Counted from the first letter of the stretch, positions 45,879-55,467 are shown. The stretch: 64,000 nucleotides of DNA from Phycisphaerales bacterium UBA7800 (GCA_002480565.1 DLCK01000020.1:1-64000), one strand, 5' to 3'. Notes: generated by a model not told the origin, from the letters alone. A program made the numbers and translations.

Positions 45879-46427
45879 ATGCGACACCCCCACCTCATGA
45901 CGCTGGTTTTTATCTCAATGCTGACTTTCACAGTAACCGGATGTAGTACACCCCCCGTCGCTGCCCCCCCGCAGTCCAAGGCCATGAATAATTCTGCCCC
46001 GGACTTCACCTTGCAAAACCATGCTGGTGATATGGTTCAGCTCAGTAGCCTACGTGGGCAATGGGTTTTGCTGTACTTTTTTCCACTCAGTGACACACCA
46101 GCCTGCGCCTGTCAGGCCAATGAGTTTACCGGTCTGATTCGCAACTTGGATCAGGTTCCCGCCAAGACGCTTGCCATTTGTACGGACATGCCGGACATGG
46201 TGGATGTTTATCGCAGTAAATACAAATTACCGATCATGTTACTGGGCGATGAGCATCGTCAAGTCACCCAGATGTACGGTGCATGGAAAGGTGGTGATTA
46301 CAACGGCGTGACGCAGCGAACCGCTATTCTCATCAATCCGTCAGGCCAGATTGTGCATCGAATGCCTGTCAATAAAGCACAAGGCACCATCGCAACGCTC
46401 AAATCTGTACAAAAACAGGTACCCTGA
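45879..46427 (+). CDS. Peroxiredoxin-like (AhpC/TSA) lipoprotein
   Basis: The 182-residue product has a lipoprotein signal (MTLVFISMLTFTVTG then Cys) from ATG 45879 and a thioredoxin-fold domain of the Bcp/AhpC group: APDFTLQNHAGDMVQLSSLRG, and YFFPLSDTPACACQANEF with the peroxidatic Cys position. The usual TPGCT is replaced by TPACA. It should reduce peroxides at the cell envelope. The frame continues upstream to 45792 but overlaps the divergent cyclophilin gene. Nothing marks an operon. Confidence 0.88.
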   Translation: MRHPHLMTLVFISMLTFTVTGCSTPPVAAPPQSKAMNNSAPDFTLQNHAGDMVQLSSLRGQWVLLYFFPLSDTPACACQANEFTGLIRNLDQVPAKTLAICTDMPDMVDVYRSKYKLPIMLLGDEHRQVTQMYGAWKGGDYNGVTQRTAILINPSGQIVHRMPVNKAQGTIATLKSVQKQVP

Positions 46428-46496
46428 TTTTGCAGCCGACTGCAAGGCAGGTTAAATTACCTAAGCTAACAGGTAATCATACCAGTGGAGAGAATA

Positions 46497-46847
46497 ATGG
46501 CAGACGGCACATTTCCGATCACCATCGAGGATGGTATTCACATCGTTAAACTTTGTGAATGCATTCTGCAAAACATGCCACCTGAGCAGATCGGTCCGGA
46601 GATTGTGCAAATCATCGACAAGATCAACGATCCCAAATTGATCATCAGCTTTGAAGAAGTCGAACATCTTTCCTCTGCATCACTGGGCATGCTCTTGATG
46701 ATCAATAACTCCATTGCCAACCGTCAAGGTCAATTGGTTCTCTGTTGCATGAATCGTCGCGTCACCGATCTTTTTGATCTAACCAAACTGACGATGAAAT
46801 TCACCATCACCAAGACCGTGGATGATGCGACCGCTTCTTTTGCGTAA
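46497..46847 (+). CDS. STAS domain protein (anti-sigma factor antagonist-like)
   Basis: The 116-residue product is a single STAS domain: IHIVKLCECILQN, DPKLIISFEEVEHLSSASLGMLL (with the Ser at the usual phosphosite in SSASLG), and GQLVLCCMNRRVTDLFDLTKL. It begins at ATG 46497 after GGAGAG. Such proteins take part in partner-switching with anti-sigma kinases, but no kinase is next to it. It lies between the peroxiredoxin and the RdgC-like gene. Confidence 0.88.
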   Translation: MADGTFPITIEDGIHIVKLCECILQNMPPEQIGPEIVQIIDKINDPKLIISFEEVEHLSSASLGMLLMINNSIANRQGQLVLCCMNRRVTDLFDLTKLTMKFTITKTVDDATASFA

Positions 46848-46909
46848 ACTATCTGCCTGCTTTGAATCCAACTACTGAATCGAACTCTTTTTTTTGAGGC
46901 GCTTGCTCT

Positions 46910-48154
46910 ATGTCCTTCCACTCTGGCCGTGCGACCTTCTGCCGCTTTTCAGTCTCTGGCGATGCCCCGGCAACGGCGGATGAGACCGCCATCTCCATCC
47001 TCAGCGAGTTTGCTTTTGAGGCACAGTCAATCGGGGTCCCCCAGGAAATCGAAGTCGGGTTTGTCACCGGCGAACATGTGTTTGACACGCAATTCACCTA
47101 TGGCAAAAACGGATTTGGGCCGGCGCTACTCTTTGCACTTCGCATCGACACACACAAAGTCCCCTCAGACATCAAGCAGGCCTACAAATGCATGCACGAG
47201 CAGTCCGTTGCTGCGGGTAAAGAAAACTCACTGGGCTTTCTGTCCAAAGCCGAAAAACGCGAAGCCACCGAACTGACCAATCGTCAACTTCAGGAAGAGT
47301 TGGCTGCGGGCAAGTATCGCAAATCCAAAATGGTGCCAATCCTCTGGGACCTCCAACGCAAGGAACTGCTTTGCGGCGCCGTCGGTAACGCGATCATTGA
47401 ACAGTTACACAAAATCATGCGCGACAGTTTCAACGTTGAGTTGGATCAACTCACCTCCGGCGGGATTGCCCGTCAAATCCTCTCGGCCAAAGGCGAGACG
47501 CGCGATTTTGAAGACATCAGGCCCTCGGCATTCACCGCACCCCCTGCCGGGGCGTCAGAAAACCATGAAGACGCAGCAGGTGTCCAGGACATCACCATCC
47601 CTCCCGTTCCCTGGGCGACAGCCAGCATCGACATGAAGGATTTTCTGGGCAACGAATTTCTCCTGTGGCTATGGTGGATTCTTGAAGAACACGAAGGTTC
47701 CGTCGAAATCGATGCGCCGGGAACCCAACGCAAAGACAGCATCGGCATTCTCTTTGACAAGTCCCTGAACATGGACTGCGCCTGGGAAGTCGGTGGCAAG
47801 CAAACACTCACCGGAGACGGCCCCACGCGATTGGTCGAAGCAGCGGACGCCCTGGTCACCGGCAAGTGGCCTCGCAAGGCAGGCATGATCGTTGCCGACG
47901 AAGCATCCAGTGAGCAATGGGAACTGACCTTCCAGTCGGACATGATGATTCTTTCGAGTATCAAACTGCCCGACCCTGACGAAGCGCAGTCTCCTCGTGA
48001 CGTGATCGAAGCACGCATTCTCTCCTGCCGTCGCATCGCGGAGATTTTCACAGGGATGTATGCCAAATTTTTAAGCGTCCGAATGGACCCCAATGCATGG
48101 GCGACGCGTCGCGAAGCAATCAGCAAGTGGATTGCAAGTCGTAAACGCAAGTAA
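46910..48154 (+). CDS. RdgC-like recombination-associated protein
   Basis: The 414-residue product resembles RdgC-type proteins: an N-terminal domain with LSEFAFEAQSIGVPQEIEVGFV, the KMVPILWDLQRKELLCGA region, and the internal DFLGNEFLLWLWWILEEH motif found in the RdgC-like family. RdgC forms a ring on DNA and limits RecA loading in Escherichia coli. Distances are large, so function is only suggested. It precedes an inverted REP-like pair and the alanine dehydrogenase gene. Confidence 0.65.
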   Translation: MSFHSGRATFCRFSVSGDAPATADETAISILSEFAFEAQSIGVPQEIEVGFVTGEHVFDTQFTYGKNGFGPALLFALRIDTHKVPSDIKQAYKCMHEQSVAAGKENSLGFLSKAEKREATELTNRQLQEELAAGKYRKSKMVPILWDLQRKELLCGAVGNAIIEQLHKIMRDSFNVELDQLTSGGIARQILSAKGETRDFEDIRPSAFTAPPAGASENHEDAAGVQDITIPPVPWATASIDMKDFLGNEFLLWLWWILEEHEGSVEIDAPGTQRKDSIGILFDKSLNMDCAWEVGGKQTLTGDGPTRLVEAADALVTGKWPRKAGMIVADEASSEQWELTFQSDMMILSSIKLPDPDEAQSPRDVIEARILSCRRIAEIFTGMYAKFLSVRMDPNAWATRREAISKWIASRKRK

Positions 48155-48160
48155 ACACGT

Positions 48161-48240
48161 CAGCGACACGCAGTGTCGCAGCTATTTCAATGACGACAAA
48201 TCACATTTTCAAACTATAGCTGTAACACTGCGTGTTGCTG
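48161..48240. repeat. REP-like inverted pair, family D (copy 2)
   Basis: CAGCGACACGCAGTGTCGCAG at 48161-48181 is a 21-base near-palindrome. An inverted copy matching at 18 of 21 positions lies at 48220-48240. The 38-base interior has no gene. The 21-mer is identical to those at 60002-60022 and (reversed) 60564-60584. Confidence 0.8.
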
Positions 48241-48359
48241 TTGCATCTAAGATGCAATTCACGCGACGTTAAATTTTCATCTTCATCACACAAAACCGAG
48301 CAACGATCTGCGGCGTATTGCATAATGGTAGTAGAGCCATTTTACATACGGAGATATCC

Positions 48360-49445
48360 ATGCTCATCGGCATCCCCAAAGAAACCAAGCATCACGAATA
48401 CCGCGTATCCATGCTCCCGGTTGGCGTAGAGTTACTCTGTGCGCGTGGGCATCAGGTCCTCGTCCAACGCAGCGCAGGGATTGGCAGTGGCTACGAAGAC
48501 GCGGCGTACGAAGCAGCTGGCGCAAGACTCGTCGACGATGCAGCAGACGTTTTTAACCATGCCCAGATGATCGTCAAGGTCAAGGAACCGTTGGAACCTG
48601 AATGGGCAATGCTCCGTCAAGGGCAGATCGTCTTTACGTACTTTCACTTTGCAGCAAGCAAGCCGTTGACGCAGGCGTGTCTGGATGCAGGTATCACAGC
48701 AATGGCGTACGAGACATTGACTGATAGACATGGGACGCTGCCACTGCTGACTCCGATGAGTGAAGTGGCTGGCCGGATGTCGATTCAGGAAGGTGCCAAG
48801 TATCTTGAAAAACCGACGATGGGACGCGGGATTTTACTCGGGGGCGTGCCCGGTGTTGAAGCCGGTGAAGTGTTGGTATTGGGCGCAGGTGTCGTCGGCT
48901 CCAATGCTGCTCGGATTGCAGCTGGCCTTGGCGCTCGCGTGGTGATTATGGATATCAATCTGGATCGACTTCGGTATCTGGATGATGTGATGCCCCCCAA
49001 TGTGCACACGGTGTATTCCGACCCGCATGCGATTGCGGAGTATGCGGCACGGGCGGACTTGATTATCGGCGCGGTCCTGATTCCCGGCGGACGCACGCCG
49101 GTGCTCATCCCCAGGGACATGCTCAAGACCATGAAGCCCGGCAGCGTCATCGTCGATGTGGGTGTGGATCAAGGCGGTTGCGTCGAAACCTCGCGTCCAA
49201 CATCCCATGCTGATCCGACATTTATCGTAGACAACGTGGTGCATTACTGTGTGTCGAACATGCCTGGTGCGGTCGGTCGAACCAGCACGCAGGCCTTGTG
49301 TCATGCCACCCAACCGTATGTCATCAAGTTAGCCAACACTGATCTGGACACGTTGATATCCAGCGATCCAACCTTTGCCACCGCAATGAACATGCGCGAT
49401 GGCAAAATCACACATGACGCCGTGGCAAATGCGTTTACCAACTGA
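48360..49445 (+). CDS. ald: Alanine dehydrogenase
   Basis: The 361-residue product interconverts L-alanine and pyruvate with NAD. Family residues are visible: GIPKETKHHEYRVSMLP at the start (substrate Arg), VKVKEPLEPEW, TYFHFAASK with the catalytic His, VLVLGAGVVGSNAARIAAGLGA (Rossmann), and DVGVDQGGCVETSRPT. ATG 48360 follows CGGAG by six bases. It is close to the usual length of 370. It is not in an obvious operon. Confidence 0.96.
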   Translation: MLIGIPKETKHHEYRVSMLPVGVELLCARGHQVLVQRSAGIGSGYEDAAYEAAGARLVDDAADVFNHAQMIVKVKEPLEPEWAMLRQGQIVFTYFHFAASKPLTQACLDAGITAMAYETLTDRHGTLPLLTPMSEVAGRMSIQEGAKYLEKPTMGRGILLGGVPGVEAGEVLVLGAGVVGSNAARIAAGLGARVVIMDINLDRLRYLDDVMPPNVHTVYSDPHAIAEYAARADLIIGAVLIPGGRTPVLIPRDMLKTMKPGSVIVDVGVDQGGCVETSRPTSHADPTFIVDNVVHYCVSNMPGAVGRTSTQALCHATQPYVIKLANTDLDTLISSDPTFATAMNMRDGKITHDAVANAFTN

Positions 49446-49489
49446 TTGCTCTTTCGCTGATTGGCATGTCCCTTTACACTGTTACACGC

Positions 49490-50578
49490 ATGACTCACCC
49501 CACAGACACAGCATCCGGGTTCGACGGTTTGTGTCACCAGTGGCAACAACACTGGCCTGCTATCGCATCGGCACGCCAAAAAGCCCCGCAAATTCGCCAG
49601 CAGATTCATGACGCCATTACCGCCGCCGCTACCGATCTCATCCCGCCCGACGCTGCGTTGGTGGTCTTTGGCTCACTGTCACGTAACGAATGGACCAGTG
49701 GGTCGGATGTGGATTGGACACTGCTTCTGGACACCGGTGCAAACCCGCAGCACTACCGCGTGACGCAACGCATTGGCCAAATTCTTTCTGATTTAAAACT
49801 CGCTGAACCGGGCAATACCGGAACCTTTGGCAACATGACCTTCAGCCATGACCTGATCCACCAGATCGGTGGGCAAGAGGACACCAACATCAACCAGACA
49901 CGGCGTCTGCTGATGATCCTTGAATCCACTGCCATCGTCGGAAGTGATGTGCATCAACGTGTTCTTGGTCAAATTCTCCAACGTTATGTGCATGACGGTC
50001 TGCCTATGGCGATGAGTCACGAACCTATGCCGCTGGAAGTCCCGCGTTTTTTGCTAAATGACATCGTGCGGTATTGGCGGACCATGACCGTGGACTACGC
50101 CAAGAAAGCATGGGACAGCCCCAACCACAAATGGGCCGTTCGCAAAAGCAAACTTCGTCTGTCGCGTAAATTGATGTTCACATCTGGCCTGCTCATGTGC
50201 TTTAGCTGTGAGTTAAGCCATCCGGACAGTAATCCTGCGTTGTTTGATCATGAACCTGCTGAATCCCGTTTGGTAAATCAACTACTCAAACAGGTTGCAC
50301 TCAGTCCAATGGATCGGCTTTGCAATGCGCTGTTGCAATTGAGTCATCCCCAAACAGCTGCTATTTTGCTTGGAGCTTACGACCGGTTTCTGGCTGTGCT
50401 CAATGATCCGGAAGCTCGTAAAATACTCACACAACTTACGCCCCAGTCCGCAACGAACAACGACTTGTTCACAGAGATCCAGCAACTTGGCGAAGCCTTC
50501 AACGCTGGTTTGGAAACACTGTTTTTTGACGACCACCCTGCCTTGGCTCAATGTATCAGGAGGTACGGAATCTTTTGA
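49490..50578 (+). CDS. Nucleotidyltransferase-fold protein
   Basis: The 362-residue product (ATG 49490; frame open to 49466) has the nucleotidyltransferase motif ALVVFGSLSRNEWTSGSDVDW near residue 65, with the G-S and D-x-D of the Pol-beta fold. The remainder is helical (VRKSKLRLSRKLMF) and not recognised. It resembles DUF294/GlnD-type modification enzymes only distantly. It overlaps the next gene by four bases, and its distal part holds that gene's AGGAGG, so the two products probably act together. Confidence 0.75.
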   Translation: MTHPTDTASGFDGLCHQWQQHWPAIASARQKAPQIRQQIHDAITAAATDLIPPDAALVVFGSLSRNEWTSGSDVDWTLLLDTGANPQHYRVTQRIGQILSDLKLAEPGNTGTFGNMTFSHDLIHQIGGQEDTNINQTRRLLMILESTAIVGSDVHQRVLGQILQRYVHDGLPMAMSHEPMPLEVPRFLLNDIVRYWRTMTVDYAKKAWDSPNHKWAVRKSKLRLSRKLMFTSGLLMCFSCELSHPDSNPALFDHEPAESRLVNQLLKQVALSPMDRLCNALLQLSHPQTAAILLGAYDRFLAVLNDPEARKILTQLTPQSATNNDLFTEIQQLGEAFNAGLETLFFDDHPALAQCIRRYGIF

Positions 50579-51285
50579 ATAGACTCATCGGTTTTTCAAG
50601 CGGATCATTGGCTAAGGGGAATTTTCGACGTGCTCTGGATATCCTGCGGACATACAGCGTCGATGTCATTGAGTTGTCTGCTTTGCGTGAGCATGAACTT
50701 GAGCCACTCCTTAAAGCACTTGAAGACGGGCTGGACCTTTCGGACTTTCGCAACGTGTCGTTTCATGCACCCAGTAAACTCGTCAAACTTGATGCACAGA
50801 CTCTATGCGAGATGCTTGATCCAATTGTCGCTCGCAAGTGGAATATCATTGTCCACCCGGACTTGATTGAAGACCCTCATCCATGGCGACAACTGGGGCA
50901 TTATCTGTGCATCGAAAATTCAGACCATCGCAAACCCCTGGGACGCACTGCATCGGAGATGACGGAGTACTTTGAGATGCTGCCCGAAGCGAGTTGGTGC
51001 TTTGATGTGGCACATGCCCGGCAGGTGGATTCGACAATGTCAGTCGCCATTGCAATGTTAGCCAGCTTTGCGGATCGATTGCGTGAAATCCATTTAAGTC
51101 GCATCGACATGGCAGGCAAACATTGGGCATTGGACGTTGCGACGATCACGGCCTGCCGGCGAATCGCACCACGGGTTGATCCCAAGGTTCCCATCATCCT
51201 CGAATCCGTAATCAAGCCCCAAGGCATTCCCGACGAAATGCTCAGTGCAGCACAGGCATTTGGTGTTGAACATCTGCACGATTGA
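50575..51285 (+). CDS. TIM-barrel protein coupled to the nucleotidyltransferase
   Basis: I choose TTG 50575, overlapping the previous stop as TTGA, because AGGAGG lies 11 bases upstream; ATG 50551 in the same frame has no such site. The 236-residue product has features of sugar phosphate isomerase/AP endonuclease barrels: VSFHAPSKLVKLD, WNIIVHPDLIED, LCIENSDHRK, WCFDVAHARQVDS and REIHLSRID (metal-ligand-like His/Asp/Glu). Enzymatic function is unknown. A family E hairpin pair follows. Confidence 0.75.
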   Translation: MNRLIGFSSGSLAKGNFRRALDILRTYSVDVIELSALREHELEPLLKALEDGLDLSDFRNVSFHAPSKLVKLDAQTLCEMLDPIVARKWNIIVHPDLIEDPHPWRQLGHYLCIENSDHRKPLGRTASEMTEYFEMLPEASWCFDVAHARQVDSTMSVAIAMLASFADRLREIHLSRIDMAGKHWALDVATITACRRIAPRVDPKVPIILESVIKPQGIPDEMLSAAQAFGVEHLHD

Positions 51286-51328
51286 TACCCATCCTGAAAA
51301 TAACGCGTGCGATACTTGTTTGTTGTAG

Positions 51329-51400
51329 AGCACCGGGTGTCAACATGGCGCAGGCATCCATTGACACACAAGACCTGCACCGGATTCACATCCGGTGCTC
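51329..51400. repeat. Family E inverted hairpin pair (copy 2)
   Basis: GCACCGGAT-TCAC-ATCCGGTGC at 51377-51398 is the exact reverse complement of the hairpin at 23782-23803. A diverged left partner with the same layout lies at 51329-51352. Confidence 0.75.
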
Positions 51401-51458
51401 ATACCAATTCCAAAAAATTCTTGTGCCATGTGATGTCAGTTTTTTTGAGCCAAGACAA

Positions 51459-51490
51459 TTAACCACAGATGAACACAGATACACACAGAT
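51459..51490. repeat. Family B-like tandem ACACAGAT repeat
   Basis: TTAACCACAGATGAACACAG and on to 51490: two to three ACACAGAT units beginning AACCACAGA, as in family B left arms. No right arm is clear. Confidence 0.5.
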
Positions 51491-51557
51491 TTTGCGGAGG
51501 AGCCTTTTTTTGTTCACTGCGGTTCTCTGCACTTCATCGGCAAAATGCAGTGTCCAT

Positions 51558-52334
51558 TCACGCCAACTTCAACAACACCACCAGCACGTCATAGAGTGCA
51601 TGCGTCCCAGCCACGATGCCAAATCCGCGAATGACATAGATACCCGCGAAGTACACACCTGCGCCGGTGTAAAAGATGCACCTGTTCCAGTCAAAGGGGT
51701 TGTTGTCTGAAAAGTGATACAAGGCAAAGAGTACCGCTGAGGCCAGAATAATCACAATATTTGCCGGTTTTTCAGGCAGATTCAAACCATCGACCAACAC
51801 CATGTGAAGTAGCGCAATGACGATGAGTCGAAATAAAAGCTCTTCATAAATCCCTGCTCCCAGAGAGTGAACCAACTGCTCAGTCCAATGCACCTGTGCG
51901 AAGCCCGGAGCCTGCAACGCCATGGCAAGCTGCGCTTTGGACAAAACCATCGCGAACATGAACAGCGGGAACGCCAATCCCAGACACTCGGCTCCCATCC
52001 ACATGCACATCGTCGGCTGGAGCGTCAGTTGCTTGCGATCCTTTTGCAGAAAATGCTGCGTCAGCAACACCACCACAACCAATAACCCCGGCAGGTAATA
52101 ACCGGTAATGTCAAAGAGTTTGAAAAAGTCCCGCAGCAGTGACCGAGCGTAGATATACCGAGCCACCCCGTCAGATGCATGCGATGCGTAATACCACATC
52201 CCCAACTCATAGACGAGTAGGATCGGCAGCAAAAACAGCAGCGACTGCAATGGCCGACGCGAGGCCTGCCAGTAATGACCTTCAGCCTGACGCGGTGGCG
52301 GAGCTTCTTTGGATGGGACGGTTTTAGGCGACAT
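51558..52334 (-). CDS. CPBP family intramembrane protease
   Basis: The 258-residue product has about seven transmembrane helices and the CPBP (CAAX protease/bacteriocin-processing) motifs: YEELLFRLIV (EExxxR type), FALYHF with the metal-ligand His, and AGTHALYDVL with another His. Such proteases are thought to process or protect membrane peptides; substrate unknown. It starts three bases after the apt stop, so the two form an operon. Confidence 0.9.
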   Translation of the reverse strand: MSPKTVPSKEAPPPRQAEGHYWQASRRPLQSLLFLLPILLVYELGMWYYASHASDGVARYIYARSLLRDFFKLFDITGYYLPGLLVVVVLLTQHFLQKDRKQLTLQPTMCMWMGAECLGLAFPLFMFAMVLSKAQLAMALQAPGFAQVHWTEQLVHSLGAGIYEELLFRLIVIALLHMVLVDGLNLPEKPANIVIILASAVLFALYHFSDNNPFDWNRCIFYTGAGVYFAGIYVIRGFGIVAGTHALYDVLVVLLKLA

Positions 52335-52337
52335 AAT

Positions 52338-52856
52338 TTAGAAAGTCATCACGGCATGCACATCGCCGAATCGCTTGACTTTATCTCGCCCTGGTAAAAA
52401 GGAGAGTTCCAGCAAAACGGTGATGCCAACAATCTCGCCGCCCAAACCATCAATGAGTTGGCAGCAGGCGTCGAGTGTGCCGCCCGTGGCAAGCAGGTCA
52501 TCGACCATCAACACCTTCTGCCCGGGCTTAATGGCGTCGGCATGGATTTCGAGCTTGTCTTTGCCATACTCCAGATCGTACTCCATTGCTCGCACTTCAC
52601 GAGGCAACTTATTGGGCTTGCGGATCGGTACAAAGCCGGCGCTGAGCGATTGGGCAATGGCAGTCCCGAAAATAAACCCGCGACTCTCGGCACCGACCAC
52701 CAGATCAATGCCCTTGCCACGAAACGGATTGGCCATCTGTTCGACCGACATCGCCAAACCTGCAGGATTGGCAAGCAACGGCGTGATGTCCTTGAACACA
52801 ATCCCAGGCTTGGGGTAATCCGGAACGTCCTTGATCAATGATTCGAGTTCGAGCAT
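52338..52856 (-). CDS. apt: Adenine phosphoribosyltransferase
   Basis: The 172-residue product converts adenine and PRPP to AMP. It has IKDVPDYPKPGIVFKDITPLL at the N-terminus, VVGAESRGFIFGTAIA, and the PRPP loop VLMVDDLLATGGTLDA. Length is normal. It is the first gene of apt-CPBP. Upstream lies a family A element with nested family B arms, then divergent murA. Confidence 0.96.
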   Translation of the reverse strand: MLELESLIKDVPDYPKPGIVFKDITPLLANPAGLAMSVEQMANPFRGKGIDLVVGAESRGFIFGTAIAQSLSAGFVPIRKPNKLPREVRAMEYDLEYGKDKLEIHADAIKPGQKVLMVDDLLATGGTLDACCQLIDGLGGEIVGITVLLELSFLPGRDKVKRFGDVHAVMTF

Positions 52857-52884
52857 GTTTGATTCCTTGGTTTATTTTTTTCTT

Positions 52885-53071
52885 TACCGCCAAGACGCCA
52901 AGAGCGCCAAGTTTTAAGACATTTTTTACCACAGAGGCCCAGAGCACAGAGCCAAAATAGACGACAGTGAATGCTCTGTATTATTTTCTTCTCTGTGTCT
53001 CTACGTCTCTGTGGTCAAAAAACAATGCTTTTCTTTTTCCAAACTTGGCGTCCTTGGCGTCTTGGCGGTTC
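52885..53071. repeat. Family A inverted-repeat element with nested family B pair
   Basis: Outer arms: 52885-52911 and 53044-53071, inverted CGCCAAG-type units. Inner arms: 52927-52951 and 52991-53016, inverted CACAGAG-type units. The element fills the apt-murA intergenic region and contains no gene, so it may form a long imperfect hairpin in RNA. Confidence 0.8.
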
Positions 53072-53158
53072 AAATTCCCACATGTTTTACCATGTTTTGA
53101 CCTTTTACGCTTAGGGGTCGGGTTGCTTTTGCGTGATGAATCTGCGACAACATCCTAC

Positions 53159-54472
53159 ATGGACGCATTTATCATTCAGGGCGGTAAACGACTCCGCGGA
53201 ACAGTACGAATCAACGGCTCGAAAAATGCTGCGCTGCCACTGATGGCTGCAGCATTGCTCACCGATCAACCTGTCATCCTTCGGGACTGTCCCAATCTCG
53301 CGGACATCCGAAATATGCAGAGGTTACTCGACTCACTGGGTTGCCCGACGCAGCGCGATGGTGACGATGGCAAGGGACGCAATGTCACCCTCCATGCCAA
53401 CGATGATTCCAAGTGCACGGCACATTACGACATCGTGCGAACCATGCGCGCGAGTATCTGCACACTCGGTCCCCTGCTTGCCCGACGTGGACAAGCCAGA
53501 GTGTCGATGCCCGGTGGTTGTAACATCGGTGACCGGCCAGTCGACCTGCATCTGCGTGGTCTTGAAGCACTCGGTGCGCATATCCATCTGGATGAAGGCT
53601 ACATCGTCGCGTCACTGCCCAAAGGTAAACGCCTGCATGGCGCCCGCATTTTCCTGGGTGGGCCGTTTGGTTCAACTGTCCTGGGGACCGCCAACGTCAT
53701 GTCCGCAGCGACACTGGCACAAGGCACGACCATCATCGAGTCCGCAGCCTGCGAGCCGGAAATTGAAGGACTCGCTGACATGCTCATCGCAATGGGTGCA
53801 AAGATCAGCGGCGCTGGCTCACCACGGATCACCATTGAAGGTGTCGACTCGCTTAATGGCGTGGACTTCACCGTCATGCCCGACCGCATCGAAGCAGGCA
53901 CCTACATCATGGCGGGCGCGATCACCAACGGTGATGTGAAGCTGGAAAACTGCCCGGTCGATGCGCTCAGTGCCGTGATCGACCGACTCAAATTCATTGG
54001 CGTGGAACTTGAGCCCATTGATGAGTCCGACCCGTTGCGTCAGACCGTGCGCGTCGCATCATCACGGAGACTTGAACCGGTGCAACTCACCACTCAGCCG
54101 CACCCGGGTTTCCCAACCGACCTTCAAGCTCAGATCATGGCATTACTGTGTCTGGCGGATGGCAACTCGATCATCACCGAGAAGATTTTCCCCGACCGCT
54201 TCCTGCATGTAGCTGAACTATTGCGCATGGGAGCCAACCTTACACGCAACGGCTCAAGTGTTCTGGTCACAGGTGTCCGTGAACTCATCGGTGCCCCGGT
54301 GATGGCATCGGACCTCCGCGCGTCAGCAGGCCTTGTGCTGGCAGGACTCGCTGCCCGTGGCACCACCACCATCAACCGCGTCTATCACCTTGATCGCGGG
54401 TACGAAAAAATGGAACTCACCTTACAAGAGTTGGGCGCGGATATTCAGCGCGTCAATGTGGATGCGGTTTAA
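53159..54472 (+). CDS. murA: UDP-N-acetylglucosamine 1-carboxyvinyltransferase
   Basis: The 437-residue product catalyses the first committed step of peptidoglycan synthesis. It has GGKRLRGTVRINGSKNAALPLMAAALL near the start (Lys in KNA), RGLEALGAH, and the active-site Cys in GGCNIGDRPVDLH, so it should be sensitive to fosfomycin. HPGFPTDLQAQIMALL and RVYHLDRGYEKM complete the family pattern. The frame extends to 52967 but that part is repeat sequence; ATG 53159 fits the family. No strong ribosome binding site. Confidence 0.96.
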   Translation: MDAFIIQGGKRLRGTVRINGSKNAALPLMAAALLTDQPVILRDCPNLADIRNMQRLLDSLGCPTQRDGDDGKGRNVTLHANDDSKCTAHYDIVRTMRASICTLGPLLARRGQARVSMPGGCNIGDRPVDLHLRGLEALGAHIHLDEGYIVASLPKGKRLHGARIFLGGPFGSTVLGTANVMSAATLAQGTTIIESAACEPEIEGLADMLIAMGAKISGAGSPRITIEGVDSLNGVDFTVMPDRIEAGTYIMAGAITNGDVKLENCPVDALSAVIDRLKFIGVELEPIDESDPLRQTVRVASSRRLEPVQLTTQPHPGFPTDLQAQIMALLCLADGNSIITEKIFPDRFLHVAELLRMGANLTRNGSSVLVTGVRELIGAPVMASDLRASAGLVLAGLAARGTTTINRVYHLDRGYEKMELTLQELGADIQRVNVDAV

Positions 54473-54520
54473 GGTGATGAACAATTGAGAAATTACTGTG
54501 ACATCGCGTATCACAGATCA

Positions 54521-54754
54521 TCACTCTACGATCTGATCCTTGAACGCAATTTTAAATTCATCAAGGGTCGCAAAACCTTCGGGTAGCTCCGCTTCATCAG
54601 CTAACATCGCGGGGATGCCATTGACGACTGGATACTTGAGGCCACCGACTTCGGAGACCAGAAAGTTGCCTTCCTGCTTTAGCTTTGAACGAGTCAATGG
54701 GCAGACGATGCAATCCATCACTGCGGGATCAACTTTATTTGTATTGTCACTCAT
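54521..54754 (-). CDS. Trm112-like small protein
   Basis: The 77-residue product has MDCIVCPLTRSKLKQE, then PVVNGIPAML, typical of Trm112/YcaR family proteins. C-x-x-C pairs are reduced to a single CIVC pair here. Bacterial members are often uncharacterised and in some cases act with methyltransferases. It begins eight bases after the stop of the upstream glutamine amidotransferase-like gene, so they are one transcript. Confidence 0.88.
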   Translation of the reverse strand: MSDNTNKVDPAVMDCIVCPLTRSKLKQEGNFLVSEVGGLKYPVVNGIPAMLADEAELPEGFATLDEFKIAFKDQIVE

Positions 54755-54762
54755 AGCGATCC

Positions 54763-55467
54763 TCAAGCCTTAAAAAGCAGTGTTGAAATCATGTCACACA
54801 GGCGATCACCACGGCGGCGGTAGTTGTGATAATGCTCATCACACTGGGCAATGATCGCATCCGAATCGCCGCCATTGCTGGTGGCAAAATGACTCTTGGC
54901 ATAATACGCAAGCTGCGATTGATTCCATTCAAAATGATACTGGAAGCAATAGCAGGTCATGCCTACGCGGAAGGCTTGGTTTTTACATGCTGCGGAACCT
55001 GCCAAAGGAACGCCATCCGGGGGGAGCTTGGTGACTTCCTGGCCGTGGAGGTGAAACTGCATGCTGTCCCATGCCTGACCTGCGAGAACCGCATCGGTCG
55101 TGCCGGGGAATGCGAGTTTGACGTTCTGCCAGCCGATTTCAGGGGATTCCATTTTGGCGACTTCACCACCAAGTGATGCAGCAATGAGCTGAGCGCCAAG
55201 ACAAACGCCGACCATTGGCAAGCCTTTGTCATAAGCGGCTTTAATCATGTCCATCTCTGGTTTCATCCAGGGGTATGACGCCTGCTCATCGACATTCATC
55301 GAACCACCCATGACCACCAGCCCGGTGATGCCATCAAGGTCTTCAGGCACGTGACTGTCAGGATGATGCAGCGGCACGGTGACCAGCTTGTGGCCACGCT
55401 GTTGGAGAAACTGACCAAGAACCGCGGACGGCTCATCTTTTTCGTGTTGGAATACGAGTATGCTCAT
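54763..55467 (-). CDS. Class I glutamine amidotransferase-like protein
   Basis: The 234-residue product, from ATG 55467, has the GATase fold: LVVMGGSMNVDE, the nucleophile Cys in MVGVCLGAQLIA, and YCFQYHFEW with the catalytic His-x-Glu. It is a stand-alone domain like YfeJ/GuaA-like proteins, so acceptor and partner are unknown. It is upstream of the Trm112-like gene. Confidence 0.9.
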   Translation of the reverse strand: MSILVFQHEKDEPSAVLGQFLQQRGHKLVTVPLHHPDSHVPEDLDGITGLVVMGGSMNVDEQASYPWMKPEMDMIKAAYDKGLPMVGVCLGAQLIAASLGGEVAKMESPEIGWQNVKLAFPGTTDAVLAGQAWDSMQFHLHGQEVTKLPPDGVPLAGSAACKNQAFRVGMTCYCFQYHFEWNQSQLAYYAKSHFATSNGGDSDAIIAQCDEHYHNYRRRGDRLCDMISTLLFKA

